A DNA stretch of 64,000 nucleotides from JBFAPK01 sp040676675 (GCF_040676675.1 NZ_JBFAPK010000005.1:197960-261959), one strand, 5' to 3'. Shown: positions 51,321-59,310, counted from the first letter of the stretch. Numbers and translations: made by a program. The notes: a model not told the origin generated them from the letters alone.

Positions 51321-52435
51321 GGCAGCACCTCCCGCACGGAAACCGGCGCCGGCGGGGTGGGCGGCGTGCCGCCGGGGTGCGCGGGCGCGGGGACGTGCCG
51401 CACTACCGCCCCGGGGCGGCTCGACGCGCGCACGGCGAGGCTCGGCGCGACGTGCTCGCGGCGCGGCGGCAGCGACGGGTCGGCGATCCGCTCCAGCAGC
51501 AGCTCGGCGGCGCGGCGACCACGGGCGGCCGAGCCCAGCGAAACGCTGGAGAGCTGCGGGAAGGCCATCTGGGCCAGCTCGGTGTCGTCCATGCCGACCA
51601 GTGCCACCTCCTCGGGTACCCGGCGCCCGGCGCTGAGCAGCGCGTGCAGGGCACCGACGGCGATCAGGTCGTTGGCGCAGAGCAGCGCGTCCGGGTCGGC
51701 CCGCGCGATCAGCCGGGCGGCGGCGTCCCGCCCGGCCGCGTACTGGAAGTCGCCGACCTCGACCAGCCGCTCGTCGAGGGCGACGCCGTGGCGGGCGAGC
51801 GCGGCCCGGAAGCCGGCGTCGCGGACGGCGCCCGGCACGGTGTCCAGCGGCCCGTTGACGAAGCCGATCCGCCGCCGGCCCGCCGCGACCAGGTGGTCCA
51901 CGGCGAGCGCCACGCCGGCGGCGGAGTCGGTACGGACGTTGTCGACCGGCGCCTCCTCGGGCAGTTGCCCGACCACGACCACCGGTACCGGGCTGTCGAC
52001 CAGCGCGCCGAGGTGCGCGTCGGTGATCCGGATCGGGGAGAGGATCATCCCGTCCACGTACCGGTGGGCGAGCCGGCGCAGCAGGTCGGTCTCGTTCGCC
52101 ACCTGTCCGCCGGTCGCGTGCACCAGCAGTTGCCGGCCCGAGGAGGCCACCACGGCCTCGATGGCGCGCATCATCGCCACGTAGACCGGGTTGCCGATGT
52201 CGGCGACCGCGAGCGCGACGAGGCCGGTGCGCTGGGACTGGAGCGAGCGCGCGATGGCGTTCGGCACGTACCCGACCTCGGCCGCCGCCTCGCGGACCTT
52301 GCGGACCGTCTCGGCGCTGCCGCCGCGCCCGTTCAGTACCCGGGAGGCGGAGGCGATGGAGACGCCGGCCCGGGCGGCGACGGTGTGCACCGTCGGCCGG
52401 CCGTCGACCGGGGGTTGTAAACGTTTACGACCCAC
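51317..52435 (-). CDS. LacI-family transcriptional repressor
   Basis: A 372-residue regulator: HTH (PTVHTVAARAGVSIASASRV) and hinge (AIARSLQSQRTGLVALAV), then a periplasmic-binding-like effector domain. GTG 52435 is supported by GGAGGT 7 nt upstream. The palindrome at 52417-52428 falls on codons 3-6, so the repressor would block its own operon near the start codon. It heads an 11-gene operon. Confidence 0.93.
   Translation of the reverse strand: MGRKRLQPPVDGRPTVHTVAARAGVSIASASRVLNGRGGSAETVRKVREAAAEVGYVPNAIARSLQSQRTGLVALAVADIGNPVYVAMMRAIEAVVASSGRQLLVHATGGQVANETDLLRRLAHRYVDGMILSPIRITDAHLGALVDSPVPVVVVGQLPEEAPVDNVRTDSAAGVALAVDHLVAAGRRRIGFVNGPLDTVPGAVRDAGFRAALARHGVALDERLVEVGDFQYAAGRDAAARLIARADPDALLCANDLIAVGALHALLSAGRRVPEEVALVGMDDTELAQMAFPQLSSVSLGSAARGRRAAELLLERIADPSLPPRREHVAPSLAVRASSRPGAVVRHVPAPAHPGGTPPTPPAPVSVREVLP
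52417..52428 (-). promoter_or_regulatory. LacI-type operator O1, inside the repressor's 5' coding end
   Basis: GTAAACGTTTAC, a perfect 12-bp palindrome with the central CG typical of LacI-family sites. It overlaps codons 3-6 of the repressor gene. Confidence 0.75.
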
Positions 52436-52459
52436 CTACCGCACCTCCGCCTCGGACTT

Positions 52460-52471
52460 GTAAACGTTTCC
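52460..52471 (-). promoter_or_regulatory. LacI-type operator O2
   Basis: GTAAACGTTTCC, near-identical to O1 and centred 43 bp upstream of it, about four helical turns, which suits cooperative binding. Confidence 0.7.
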
Positions 52472-52512
52472 GGGGAGTCTGCCCCCGCCGCGCCGACCCG
52501 TCAAGAACCCGT

Positions 52513-52529
52513 TACGAAACCGTTTCGTA
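52513..52529 (-). promoter_or_regulatory. Third palindrome, possible operator O3
   Basis: TACGAAACCGTTTCGTA, a 17-bp perfect palindrome around one central base, about 55 bp upstream of O2. It differs in sequence from O1/O2, so it may bind the same repressor weakly or another LacI-family protein. Confidence 0.5.
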
Positions 52530-52617
52530 CCTGGTCACGTGCGGTCCCGCACTCCGGCGACCCGACCACCGCGATCGCGCCGAGCGGGGCTGGCCGGTGT
52601 GCCGCACACTTGCCTAC

Positions 52618-53346
52618 ATGCCGCTGCCCCTGCCGCACCCCGCCGTGCTCGTCGACCTCACCCGCCTCGCCGTCGGTCAGGCCACCGGTACGGCCGCCGC
52701 GCTCGCCGCCGCACCGGCGCGCGCCCTCGGGCTGCTCGACGGGGCCGAGGCGCTGCTCGCGCGGATCACCGCCGCCGTCGAGCGGGTCGAGGCCGTGCTG
52801 GACCGGGCCGAGACGGTGGTGGGGCGGGCCGAGGCGGCCGTCACCCGCACCGAGCGGGTGCTCGACGAGGCCGAGGACGCGGTACGTCAGGTCGGGGTAA
52901 TCAGCGCGGCGGCGACCGTCGCGATCGAACAGGCCACCCGGGTCGCGACCGGCGCCGAGGCCGTGGTCGCCGACGCCGGCCGGATCACGGGGGACGCGGC
53001 CACCGCGATGGCGCGCGCCGAGGCGGTCACCGCCACCGCCGACGAGCTGCTCACCGCGTACGGCGCGACGCTGCTGCGCGCCGCCCCGATGGCGGGCCGC
53101 TTCGTCGAGCAGCTCTCGGCCGAGGAGGTCGACGCGGCGATCCGGCTCATCGACGAGCTGCCGAAGCTGACCGAGCACGTCACCTCGGACGTACTGCCGA
53201 TCCTGGCCACCCTCGACCGGGTCGGCCCGGACATCCACGAGCTGCTGGAGGTGACCCGGGAGCTACGGCTGGCGGTCGCCGGCATCCCCGGGCTCAAGCT
53301 GCTGGCCCGCCGCGGCGACCGGCTGACCGAGTCCGACCAGGGCTGA
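52618..53346 (+). CDS. Hypothetical helical/coiled-coil protein
   Basis: A 242-residue protein dominated by Ala/Glu/Arg heptads (RITAAVERVEAVLDRAETVV ...), consistent with a long coiled coil. It has no membrane helix or signal peptide. ATG 52618 is divergent from the lacI-type operon. Its 3' end overlaps the convergent 53263 gene by 84 bp. Function unknown. Confidence 0.78.
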   Translation: MPLPLPHPAVLVDLTRLAVGQATGTAAALAAAPARALGLLDGAEALLARITAAVERVEAVLDRAETVVGRAEAAVTRTERVLDEAEDAVRQVGVISAAATVAIEQATRVATGAEAVVADAGRITGDAATAMARAEAVTATADELLTAYGATLLRAAPMAGRFVEQLSAEEVDAAIRLIDELPKLTEHVTSDVLPILATLDRVGPDIHELLEVTRELRLAVAGIPGLKLLARRGDRLTESDQG

Positions 53347-54006
53347 CCCGCGGGCCGAGTCCGGGCCGGCCAGTGGCGCCGGCCCGGGCCGCTCGAACCG
53401 GATGCTACGCAGGACCGAGACCATGACCTGGCAGTACTCCGCCCAGTCCGCGAGGCTCGGGGTCGTCAGGCGCAGGACCAGCAGGTACGGCACGTCGGGA
53501 ACAGGCACGACCGCCTGGGCGTACGCGACCGGTACGACGGCCGGCTCCGGCCGCCCGCCGAACCGTGTCGGGACCGGCGCGCTGAAACCGGCCACCACCA
53601 CCACCGCCGGGCCGCACGGCAGGAGACGCCGCTCCACCCGGTACCGGCCGGCCTCGCGTTCGTACCGCGCGGCGATCCGCTTCGCGGCGAGGTCCGCGTC
53701 CAGCCGATCGCCGGGTTCCAGGGCGGCCAGCAGGGACGACATGCTGGCCCGGCCGTCGGCCACCAGGTAGCTGAACCCGTGGTAGAGCACGGGCTTGCGG
53801 CTCAGCTCGACCGCCTGCCGGTCGCAGAGCATGGCCAGGGCCCGGTGCGCATCGGGGCCTCCCTCGGGTAGGACCCGGGCGGCGAGCGCGAACAGGGCCG
53901 CGCGGCGCTCGTCCGGGTCGCGGTGCGTGGGCACCGCGTGGAACCAGGAGGGTACGGCGATCCTGACGCGGGGCGGCGCGGGCGGCTCCTCGCTGGTCGG
54001 GAGCAC
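53263..54006 (-). CDS. Hypothetical protein of the type VII-like operon
   Basis: A 247-residue soluble protein (VRIAVPSWFHAVPTHRDPDE ... YAQAVVPVPDVPYLLVLRL ... YCQVMVSVLRSIRFE). The beta-rich end recalls LpqN/PsbP-like folds, but only weakly. GTG 54006 overlaps the stop of the effector-like gene (TAGTG), so it is coupled to it and may be its chaperone or immunity factor. The C-terminal ~28 residues overlap a convergent gene and could be non-authentic. Confidence 0.65.
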   Translation of the reverse strand: MLPTSEEPPAPPRVRIAVPSWFHAVPTHRDPDERRAALFALAARVLPEGGPDAHRALAMLCDRQAVELSRKPVLYHGFSYLVADGRASMSSLLAALEPGDRLDADLAAKRIAARYEREAGRYRVERRLLPCGPAVVVVAGFSAPVPTRFGGRPEPAVVPVAYAQAVVPVPDVPYLLVLRLTTPSLADWAEYCQVMVSVLRSIRFERPGPAPLAGPDSARGSALVGLGQPVAAAGQQLEPGDAGDRQP

Positions 54007-55223
54007 TAGGGCGCCACCGCCTGCTTCGCCTCCCTCAGCCGTTCCGCCGCCTCCTGCTCGGCCGCGCTGTTCTCCTCCGCGCCCAGGCTCCATGCCTGCT
54101 CCATCGCGGCCGGGATGTTCCACCAGCCGTCCCGCCAGTAGTCGTCGCCGTGCTGGGCGATGTCCTCCTGCTGCATCGAGTTCGCGCCCGACTGCCAGGG
54201 CCCGTCCACAATCGCCTCGTGTACGGCACGACCTACGTCATCGAGCCCTTCGATGGCCGGCTCCAGCTGCTTCCCGACGCCGACCATCGCGACCCCGGCG
54301 ACGTCGAAGACCAAATCCTTCGCGGAGACGTCGCCGCCGAACGACGCGGCGACGGTGTGCAGACCGAGGGCGCCGAACCCCGAGAGCGAGCTGGCACCCA
54401 GGCCGCCGGCGCCGGCCGTGATGAGCGCCGCACCCACCGGCGTGCCGACCCCGGTGAAGACGAGCACGCCACCGGCACCGATGCTGAGCAGCGACAGGAG
54501 CCCGCTGCCCATGGCGATGTCGCCGGCGACATCGCCCAGATTGGCGATCTGGTTGGCGTGCCTCGTCATCCAGTTCCCGGCCGCCTCGAACGGCGCGCTC
54601 ACGTCGTCCAGGAGTTCCCGGAGCAACCCGGGGTCGGTGGCGAGCTCGGCCAACTCGGCCAGCTTCCGCGCGGCTTCCCCCGACAGTTCCTCGTGATATC
54701 CCTTCAGGACAGTGGCGTCCGCGACGATGTCCTCGTACGCCTGTTGTGCCGCCCGCAGCCGGCGGGCCGCGGCATCGGCCTCCGCCTGAGCGCCCGGGGT
54801 CAGGGCGTTGACGAGCTGGCCGACGAGGCTCAGCGCCGGATCGTTCTCGGCCGCCGCCAGTCTCTTCCTGGCCTCCGCGGCGTCCTTTTCGCAGGAGGCG
54901 GCCTTGGCCTGCAGCGCGGCGAGATCCCGCTCCCACCGCTCCAGCACGTCCGCGGCGCTGTTCATCGCGTGGGCCGCCTGGTCCAGCCGCTTCGGGAAGC
55001 CGTAAACGCGGGTGCGGAAGCCCTCGGCGGCGCGGCCCTCCCAGCCGCCGATCCCCCCGGCCACCGCGTTGACTTCGATCTTGGCATCCCCCAGCTGCGC
55101 GGCGGCATTCCTCAGCGCCGCCGCGAAGGCCGAGACCTCCTCGGGACTTCCGGGCGCCGGGTCGAAGCCCAGGGTGGGGTACTTGTCGGGGCCGAGGCCG
55201 AGGCTCGCGAGCAGGCTCGACAC
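54006..55223 (-). CDS. WXG100/LXG-type secreted effector-like protein
   Basis: A 405-residue protein. Residues ~30-130 look like a WXG100 helical hairpin (GIGGWEGRAAEGFRTRVYGF) and continue as a long coiled coil. A Gly-rich hydrophobic stretch follows (GSGLLSLLSIGAGGVLVFTG), then a ~100-residue C-terminal region. This head-body-tail layout is typical of ESX/type VII substrates with a variable tip. No known toxin motif was recognised. GTG 55223 lies just after the small WXG gene. Confidence 0.78.
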   Translation of the reverse strand: MSSLLASLGLGPDKYPTLGFDPAPGSPEEVSAFAAALRNAAAQLGDAKIEVNAVAGGIGGWEGRAAEGFRTRVYGFPKRLDQAAHAMNSAADVLERWERDLAALQAKAASCEKDAAEARKRLAAAENDPALSLVGQLVNALTPGAQAEADAAARRLRAAQQAYEDIVADATVLKGYHEELSGEAARKLAELAELATDPGLLRELLDDVSAPFEAAGNWMTRHANQIANLGDVAGDIAMGSGLLSLLSIGAGGVLVFTGVGTPVGAALITAGAGGLGASSLSGFGALGLHTVAASFGGDVSAKDLVFDVAGVAMVGVGKQLEPAIEGLDDVGRAVHEAIVDGPWQSGANSMQQEDIAQHGDDYWRDGWWNIPAAMEQAWSLGAEENSAAEQEAAERLREAKQAVAP

Positions 55224-55224
55224 G

Positions 55225-55542
55225 TCAGTTCCCCTTCGGGGTCAGGTCGGGCTCCGGCACGCCCTTGAGGTACTGGACGCTGTCGAGGTCGGACTGCCGG
55301 TACAGGTCGGCGGTCGTCGACAGCTTGTGCCGCACGCCCCGTAGCGCCGCCGCCAAGTTGTCGAGCGTGCCGCCCCACCGGTCGACGAAATCCTCGGCGG
55401 CGCCCTCCAGCTCCCCCGAACCGAGGCCACCCGTGTCTTCCGAGTCGAGCCGCTGGCGGGCGGCGACGACATGGCCTTCAGCGCCCTGGATCCGCGCCCC
55501 TGTGGAGAGCAAAGTGTCGATCTGTACCTGGAACCCGTTCAA
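55225..55542 (-). CDS. Small WXG100-like partner protein
   Basis: A 105-residue helical protein with a WxG turn (DRWGGTLDNLAAALRGV), close to the ~100-residue WXG100 size. The start is TTG 55542. The stop is 1 bp before the effector gene, so the two are likely secreted as a pair. No ESX membrane machinery is in this window. Confidence 0.78.
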   Translation of the reverse strand: MNGFQVQIDTLLSTGARIQGAEGHVVAARQRLDSEDTGGLGSGELEGAAEDFVDRWGGTLDNLAAALRGVRHKLSTTADLYRQSDLDSVQYLKGVPEPDLTPKGN

Positions 55543-55731
55543 CCCCGTCCACCTTCGTGCGAATTTCGAGACACCCTACGGCATATTGATCGACTCACCG
55601 GTGCTCCGAGCCGGCGCGGCTCGTCGCCCACCGACGGAGACGCACGCCGAACCACCGGCGTCGAGGAGCCGGGCCGCCCGGCCGTCGGTACGGCGGGAAT
55701 ACGCCGGTGTCGGCGCGAAGTTCCCGCGATT

Positions 55732-56421
55732 ATGTCTGTTATGACGACTATCGGACTCATCGGCAGTGGACACATCGGCGGGACCGTCGCACGGCTGGCC
55801 GTCGCCGCCGGCTACGACGTGGTGCTGAGCAATTCTCGCGGGCCGGAGACGCTCGCCGACCTCGTGGCCGAGCTGGGCCCCCGGGCCAGGGCGGGCACGC
55901 CGACCGAGGCGGCGACCGCCGGGGACCTGGTCGTGGTGAGCATCCCGCTGCGGGCGTACCGCGACGTCCCCGTCGAACCGCTCGCGGGCAAGCCCGTCAT
56001 CGACACCAACAACTACTACCCCTCGCGGGACGGGCACATCGCCGAGCTGGACGACGATTCCACCACCAGCAGCGAACTGCTCCAGCGGCACCTGCCCGAC
56101 GCGCACGTGGTGAAGGGCTTCAACAACATCAACTTTCGGCACCTCGCCGAGCTGAGCCGCCCGCCCGGCGACCCCGGGCGCAGCGCGCTCGCGATCGCCG
56201 GCGACGACGAGCAGGCCAAGGCGCTCGTGACCGAGTTCCTCGACACGATCGGCTACGACACCGTCGACGCCGGCCCGCTCGCCGAGGGCTGGCGCTTCCA
56301 GCCCGGCACCCCCGCGTACGGGCGGCCGTACGGGAGCAGCCAGGACGACTTCATGCAGTCGCCCGGGGCGCCGGTGCCCGACACGCAGCTGCGGGCGGTG
56401 CTGCGCGAGGCCCGACGCTAG
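55732..56421 (+). CDS. NADPH-dependent F420 reductase-like oxidoreductase
   Basis: A 229-residue Rossmann protein: dinucleotide motif IGLIGSGHIGGTVARLA followed by NSRGPETLADLV, as in F420H2:NADP oxidoreductases, and VVKGFNNINFRHL. It transfers hydride between NADP and F420 or a related substrate. ATG 55732 is chosen; ATG 55741 is a close alternative. Confidence 0.85.
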   Translation: MSVMTTIGLIGSGHIGGTVARLAVAAGYDVVLSNSRGPETLADLVAELGPRARAGTPTEAATAGDLVVVSIPLRAYRDVPVEPLAGKPVIDTNNYYPSRDGHIAELDDDSTTSSELLQRHLPDAHVVKGFNNINFRHLAELSRPPGDPGRSALAIAGDDEQAKALVTEFLDTIGYDTVDAGPLAEGWRFQPGTPAYGRPYGSSQDDFMQSPGAPVPDTQLRAVLREARR

Positions 56422-56449
56422 GCGAGCCGTCGCCCCGGCCGCGGCCCGT

Positions 56450-56851
56450 TCAGCGGGCCGCGGCCGGCAGCTCGTCCAGCTCCACGACCTCGCGGCCGAG
56501 CGGCCAGAACGCGGCCGGTACCAGCTTGAAGTTGGCGATGCCGAACGGAATACCGATGATCGACACGCAGAGCCCGATCCCCGCGACGACGTGCATCAGC
56601 GCCAGCCACCAGCCGGCGAGCACCACCCAGAGGACGTTGCCGACGGCCGACCCGAACCCGGCACCGGGCTTCGGCACCAGGGTCCGCCCGAACGGCCACA
56701 GCGAGTAGTACGCCAGCCGCAGCGACGCCACCCCGAACGGGATCGTGACGACCAGTACGAAACAGATCAGGGCCGCGATGCCGTAGCCGATCGCGAGCAC
56801 GATGCCGCTGCCGAAGACCAGCCAGAGCAGGTTGAGGATGAACCGCACCAT
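56450..56851 (-). CDS. YccF-domain inner-membrane protein
   Basis: A 133-residue protein with two copies of the YccF motif (TIPFGVASLRLAYYSLWPFG and IGIPFGIANFKLVPAAFWPLG, each in part) and four membrane helices. ATG 56860 would add three residues. Function is not established. Confidence 0.88.
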   Translation of the reverse strand: MVRFILNLLWLVFGSGIVLAIGYGIAALICFVLVVTIPFGVASLRLAYYSLWPFGRTLVPKPGAGFGSAVGNVLWVVLAGWWLALMHVVAGIGLCVSIIGIPFGIANFKLVPAAFWPLGREVVELDELPAAAR

Positions 56852-56925
56852 GCCTCCCATCGTGCAACCGTCGATCAAGCGACCTACCTTCCGGCCGCTA
56901 CAGCGGCGTGCGAGCCGTCCTTCGG

Positions 56926-58089
56926 CTAGAGCGCGTCGACCAGCTCGCGCGGTAGGCCGTGCGTGTCGTGCAGGTACCGGTAGTCCTCGTCGGTCAACGG
57001 ACCACGGGACCGGGACCGGTACCGGGAGACGATCGGCCCGCCGCGCCGCAGCAGGCCCCGGAACCGCCGCTCCTCCGCCAGCAGAAGGTCCCGCAGCTCG
57101 CCCACGTCCGCGCGCTGCCCGAACCGGTCCAGCGTCCGCTCGACCGGCTCGGTCGGCAGGTCGCCCAGGCTTCGCGCCGGGTCGGCCCGCCACAGCTCGG
57201 TGAGGACCAGGCGCAGCAGGCGGCGCAGCACGTAGCCCCGGCCCGTGTTCGACGGGCGCACCCCGTCGCCGACGACCACCACGCTCGACCGGAGGTGGTC
57301 GCAGACCCGGCGCAGCGCCTCCCCGTCCAGGCCCCACAGGCCCGTGACGCCGCGGACCCACGGCTCGAACGCCTCCCCCTCGAAGACCGAACCGTTGCCC
57401 CGCAACACCATCTCCATCCGCTCCAGGCCCATCCCGGTGTCCACGTTGGGCTGCCGCAGCGGCTCCAGCCGGCCGTCGTCGTACCGGTGGTAGCGCATCT
57501 GGACGTGGTTCCAGACCTCCAGCCAGCGCCCGTCGGTGCCGGGCGTGCCGCGCGGCGGGCCGTCACCGGTCCAGACGAAGATCTCCGAGTCCGGCCCGCA
57601 CGGGCCCGTCGGGCCGTTCGACCACCAGTTCTCCGCCCCGGTCAGCTCCACCGGTACGCCCAGCTCGCGCCAGGTCTCCAGCGACCCGAGGTCCGGGCCG
57701 ACCCGCTCGTCGCCGCCGAAGACGGTCACGTGCAGCCGGCCCGGGTCGATGCCGAACCCCTCGCGCAGCAGGTCGTACCCCCACCGCAGGCTCCGGGGCC
57801 CGTCGTAGTCGCCCAGCGACCACGACCCGAGCATCTGGAAGACGGTCAGGTGGGTGCGGTCACCCACCTCGTCCAGGTCGGTGGTACGCAGGCAGCGCTG
57901 GACGTTCACCAGCCGCCGCCCGAAGGGATGGGGCCGCCCCTCCAGGTAGGGCGTCAGGGGGTGCATCCCCGAGGTGGTGAAGAGCACCGGATCCCCGGGC
58001 GGCGGGATCAGCGAGTTCTCGGGCACCAGCGCGTGGCCGCGCTCCCGGAAATAGTCGACGAAGGTACGGACGATCTGCTCGGGCGTCAT
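56926..58089 (-). CDS. Free-standing alanyl-tRNA synthetase-like catalytic domain
   Basis: A 387-residue protein with AlaRS class II motifs: LFTTSGMHPLTPYL, RCLRTTDLDEVGDRTHL, FQMLGSWSLGDY, NGPTGPCGPDSEIF, DTGMGLERMEMVL and PSNTGRGYVLRRLLR. It stops where the editing and C-Ala domains of a full AlaRS (~880 residues) would begin. The normal GPCGPCSE is GPCGPDSE here. It could aminoacylate a tRNA or carrier for another pathway, act as a back-up AlaRS, or be non-catalytic. ATG 58089 is chosen for GAAAGG upstream. It is preceded by an apparent attenuator. Confidence 0.88.
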   Translation of the reverse strand: MTPEQIVRTFVDYFRERGHALVPENSLIPPPGDPVLFTTSGMHPLTPYLEGRPHPFGRRLVNVQRCLRTTDLDEVGDRTHLTVFQMLGSWSLGDYDGPRSLRWGYDLLREGFGIDPGRLHVTVFGGDERVGPDLGSLETWRELGVPVELTGAENWWSNGPTGPCGPDSEIFVWTGDGPPRGTPGTDGRWLEVWNHVQMRYHRYDDGRLEPLRQPNVDTGMGLERMEMVLRGNGSVFEGEAFEPWVRGVTGLWGLDGEALRRVCDHLRSSVVVVGDGVRPSNTGRGYVLRRLLRLVLTELWRADPARSLGDLPTEPVERTLDRFGQRADVGELRDLLLAEERRFRGLLRRGGPIVSRYRSRSRGPLTDEDYRYLHDTHGLPRELVDAL

Positions 58090-58152
58090 CGGACCGGCCT
58101 TTCGGATCATGACGACCGGAGGCGACCCGACGGCGGGGACAGCGCGCCCAGG

Positions 58153-58192
58153 GCGCAACAAAATGCCGGCGGACCGATATCCGGTCGCCGGC
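58153..58192 (-). terminator. Intrinsic terminator between leader peptide and AlaRS-like gene
   Basis: On the minus strand a stem of 11 bp with one bulge (arms within 58165-58176 and 58182-58192, core GCCGGCG) is followed at once by ATTTTGTTG. It lies 28 bp past the leader stop and 64 bp before the AlaRS-like start, the position expected of an attenuator. Confidence 0.7.
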
Positions 58193-58219
58193 GGGAGAGA
58201 TCAGAAAGAGATCGGGAGA

Positions 58220-58288
58220 TCAGTCGGCGGCGACCGACGAGCGGGTAGCTCGCGCGGCCGCGGCGGCGGTACGATTGACGATCTCCAT
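58220..58288 (-). CDS. Alanine-rich leader peptide (22 aa) of a putative attenuator
   Basis: ATG 58288 opens a 22-codon frame ending at TGA 58220. Eight codons are alanine, five of them in a row (MEIVNRTAAAAARA ...). There is no usable Shine-Dalgarno (GGAGG is only 1 nt from ATG), but TACCGT lies 6 nt upstream, so the message is probably leaderless, as reported for several actinobacterial amino-acid leaders. Stalling at Ala codons when charged tRNA-Ala is scarce would let transcription pass the terminator into the AlaRS-like gene. Confidence 0.55.
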   Translation of the reverse strand: MEIVNRTAAAAARATRSSVAAD

Positions 58289-58294
58289 GCCTCC

Positions 58295-58300
58295 ACGGTA
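58295..58300 (-). promoter_or_regulatory. Leaderless -10 box TACCGT of the attenuator transcript
   Basis: TACCGT on the minus strand, 6 nt before the leader ATG at 58288, so at -12 to -7 for a transcript starting at the A of ATG. Confidence 0.5.
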
Positions 58301-58357
58301 CCCGCCGCGACCGGCGCCGCCCAGCGCTTTACCGGGCCCGCCCCGACCCCGGTCATC

Positions 58358-59263
58358 CTACGCCGGGTCGCCGGACCGGTAAAGGGCGTCGATCTCGGCC
58401 CGCGACGGCAGCGAGACCGAGGCGCCGAGCCGCCGCGCGCAGGCCGCACCCGCCGCGCTCGCCCACCGCACCGCCTCGACCAGGTCCCGCCCCTCGCCCC
58501 AGGCGACGGCGAGCGCCGAGGTGAAGGCGTCGCCGGCCCCGGTCGAGTCGACCAACTCCACCTTGAAGGCCGGTACGTGCTGGCACCGCCCGCCACGCTC
58601 GCCGTACCAGGCGCCCTCGGCGCCCAGGGTCAACACCGCCCGGGGCACGACGTCGAGCAGCGCCTCCGGGGCCTCCCGACCCTTGCCGCTGATCGCCCGC
58701 GCCTCCAGGTCGTTGACGACCAGCAGGTCCACCGCGCCGAGCAGCTCGGCCGGCAACTCCCGGGGCGGCGCCGCGTTGAGCACCACCCGGGTGCCGGCCT
58801 CCCGGGCCGCCAGCGCCGCCTGGGTCACCGTCTCGACCGGGATCTCCAGCTGCGCGACCAGCACGTCCGCCGCGCGTACGGCACCCAGCTCCGCCTCGGT
58901 CAGCCCCGCGAAGCTCGCGTTCGCGCCCGGCGTCACCACCACCGCGTGCTCGCCGCCGGCGCTGACGGTGACCAGCGCCACCCCGGAGGTGCCGTAGACG
59001 ACGCGGACGTGTGACATGTCCACCCCGGCCGCGGCGATGCGTGCCTTCAGGGTCACGCCGAACGAGTCCGAGCCGATCGCCCCGAGGAACGTCGCGGCGC
59101 CCCCGGCGCGGGCCACGGCGATCGCCTGGTTCGCGCCCTTGCCGCCGGCGACCATGACGAAGTCGGTGCCGAGCACCGTCTCGGCGGATCGGGGCAGCTT
59201 CGGCGCCGTCGCGACCAGGTCCATGTTGGCACTGCCCACGACCACCACGCGCGGCCGGTCCAC
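58358..59263 (-). CDS. Ribokinase (PfkB family)
   Basis: A 301-residue kinase: VVVGSANMDLVATAPKLPR, AGGKGANQAIAVARAGG and DSTGAGDAFTSALAVAW with the catalytic aspartate. It is of normal length and lacks the inserted repeat of its paralogue at 44614. GTG 59263 follows GGGGAGGT. It likely phosphorylates ribose at O5; no rbs transport genes are adjacent. Confidence 0.92.
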   Translation of the reverse strand: MDRPRVVVVGSANMDLVATAPKLPRSAETVLGTDFVMVAGGKGANQAIAVARAGGAATFLGAIGSDSFGVTLKARIAAAGVDMSHVRVVYGTSGVALVTVSAGGEHAVVVTPGANASFAGLTEAELGAVRAADVLVAQLEIPVETVTQAALAAREAGTRVVLNAAPPRELPAELLGAVDLLVVNDLEARAISGKGREAPEALLDVVPRAVLTLGAEGAWYGERGGRCQHVPAFKVELVDSTGAGDAFTSALAVAWGEGRDLVEAVRWASAAGAACARRLGASVSLPSRAEIDALYRSGDPA

Positions 59264-59310
59264 GTCGCCTACCTCCCCGATCTCGGTCGGTCCGAGTCTA
59301 AGCCGTGCCC

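Noticed and set aside
49500..52184. A long plus-strand frame over the ABC transporter and LacI genes
   Set aside because: Mirror frame of well-supported genes, with Arg/Gly/Gln-rich composition.
58090..58357. T-box riboswitch upstream of the AlaRS-like gene
   Set aside because: No T-box core sequence or stem I specifier architecture was found. The leader-peptide attenuator explains the features better.
58201..58596. Alternative minus-strand frame running through the leader region from the ribokinase gene
   Set aside because: It is out of frame with the ribokinase, has no start signal, and its composition is that of a shadow frame.
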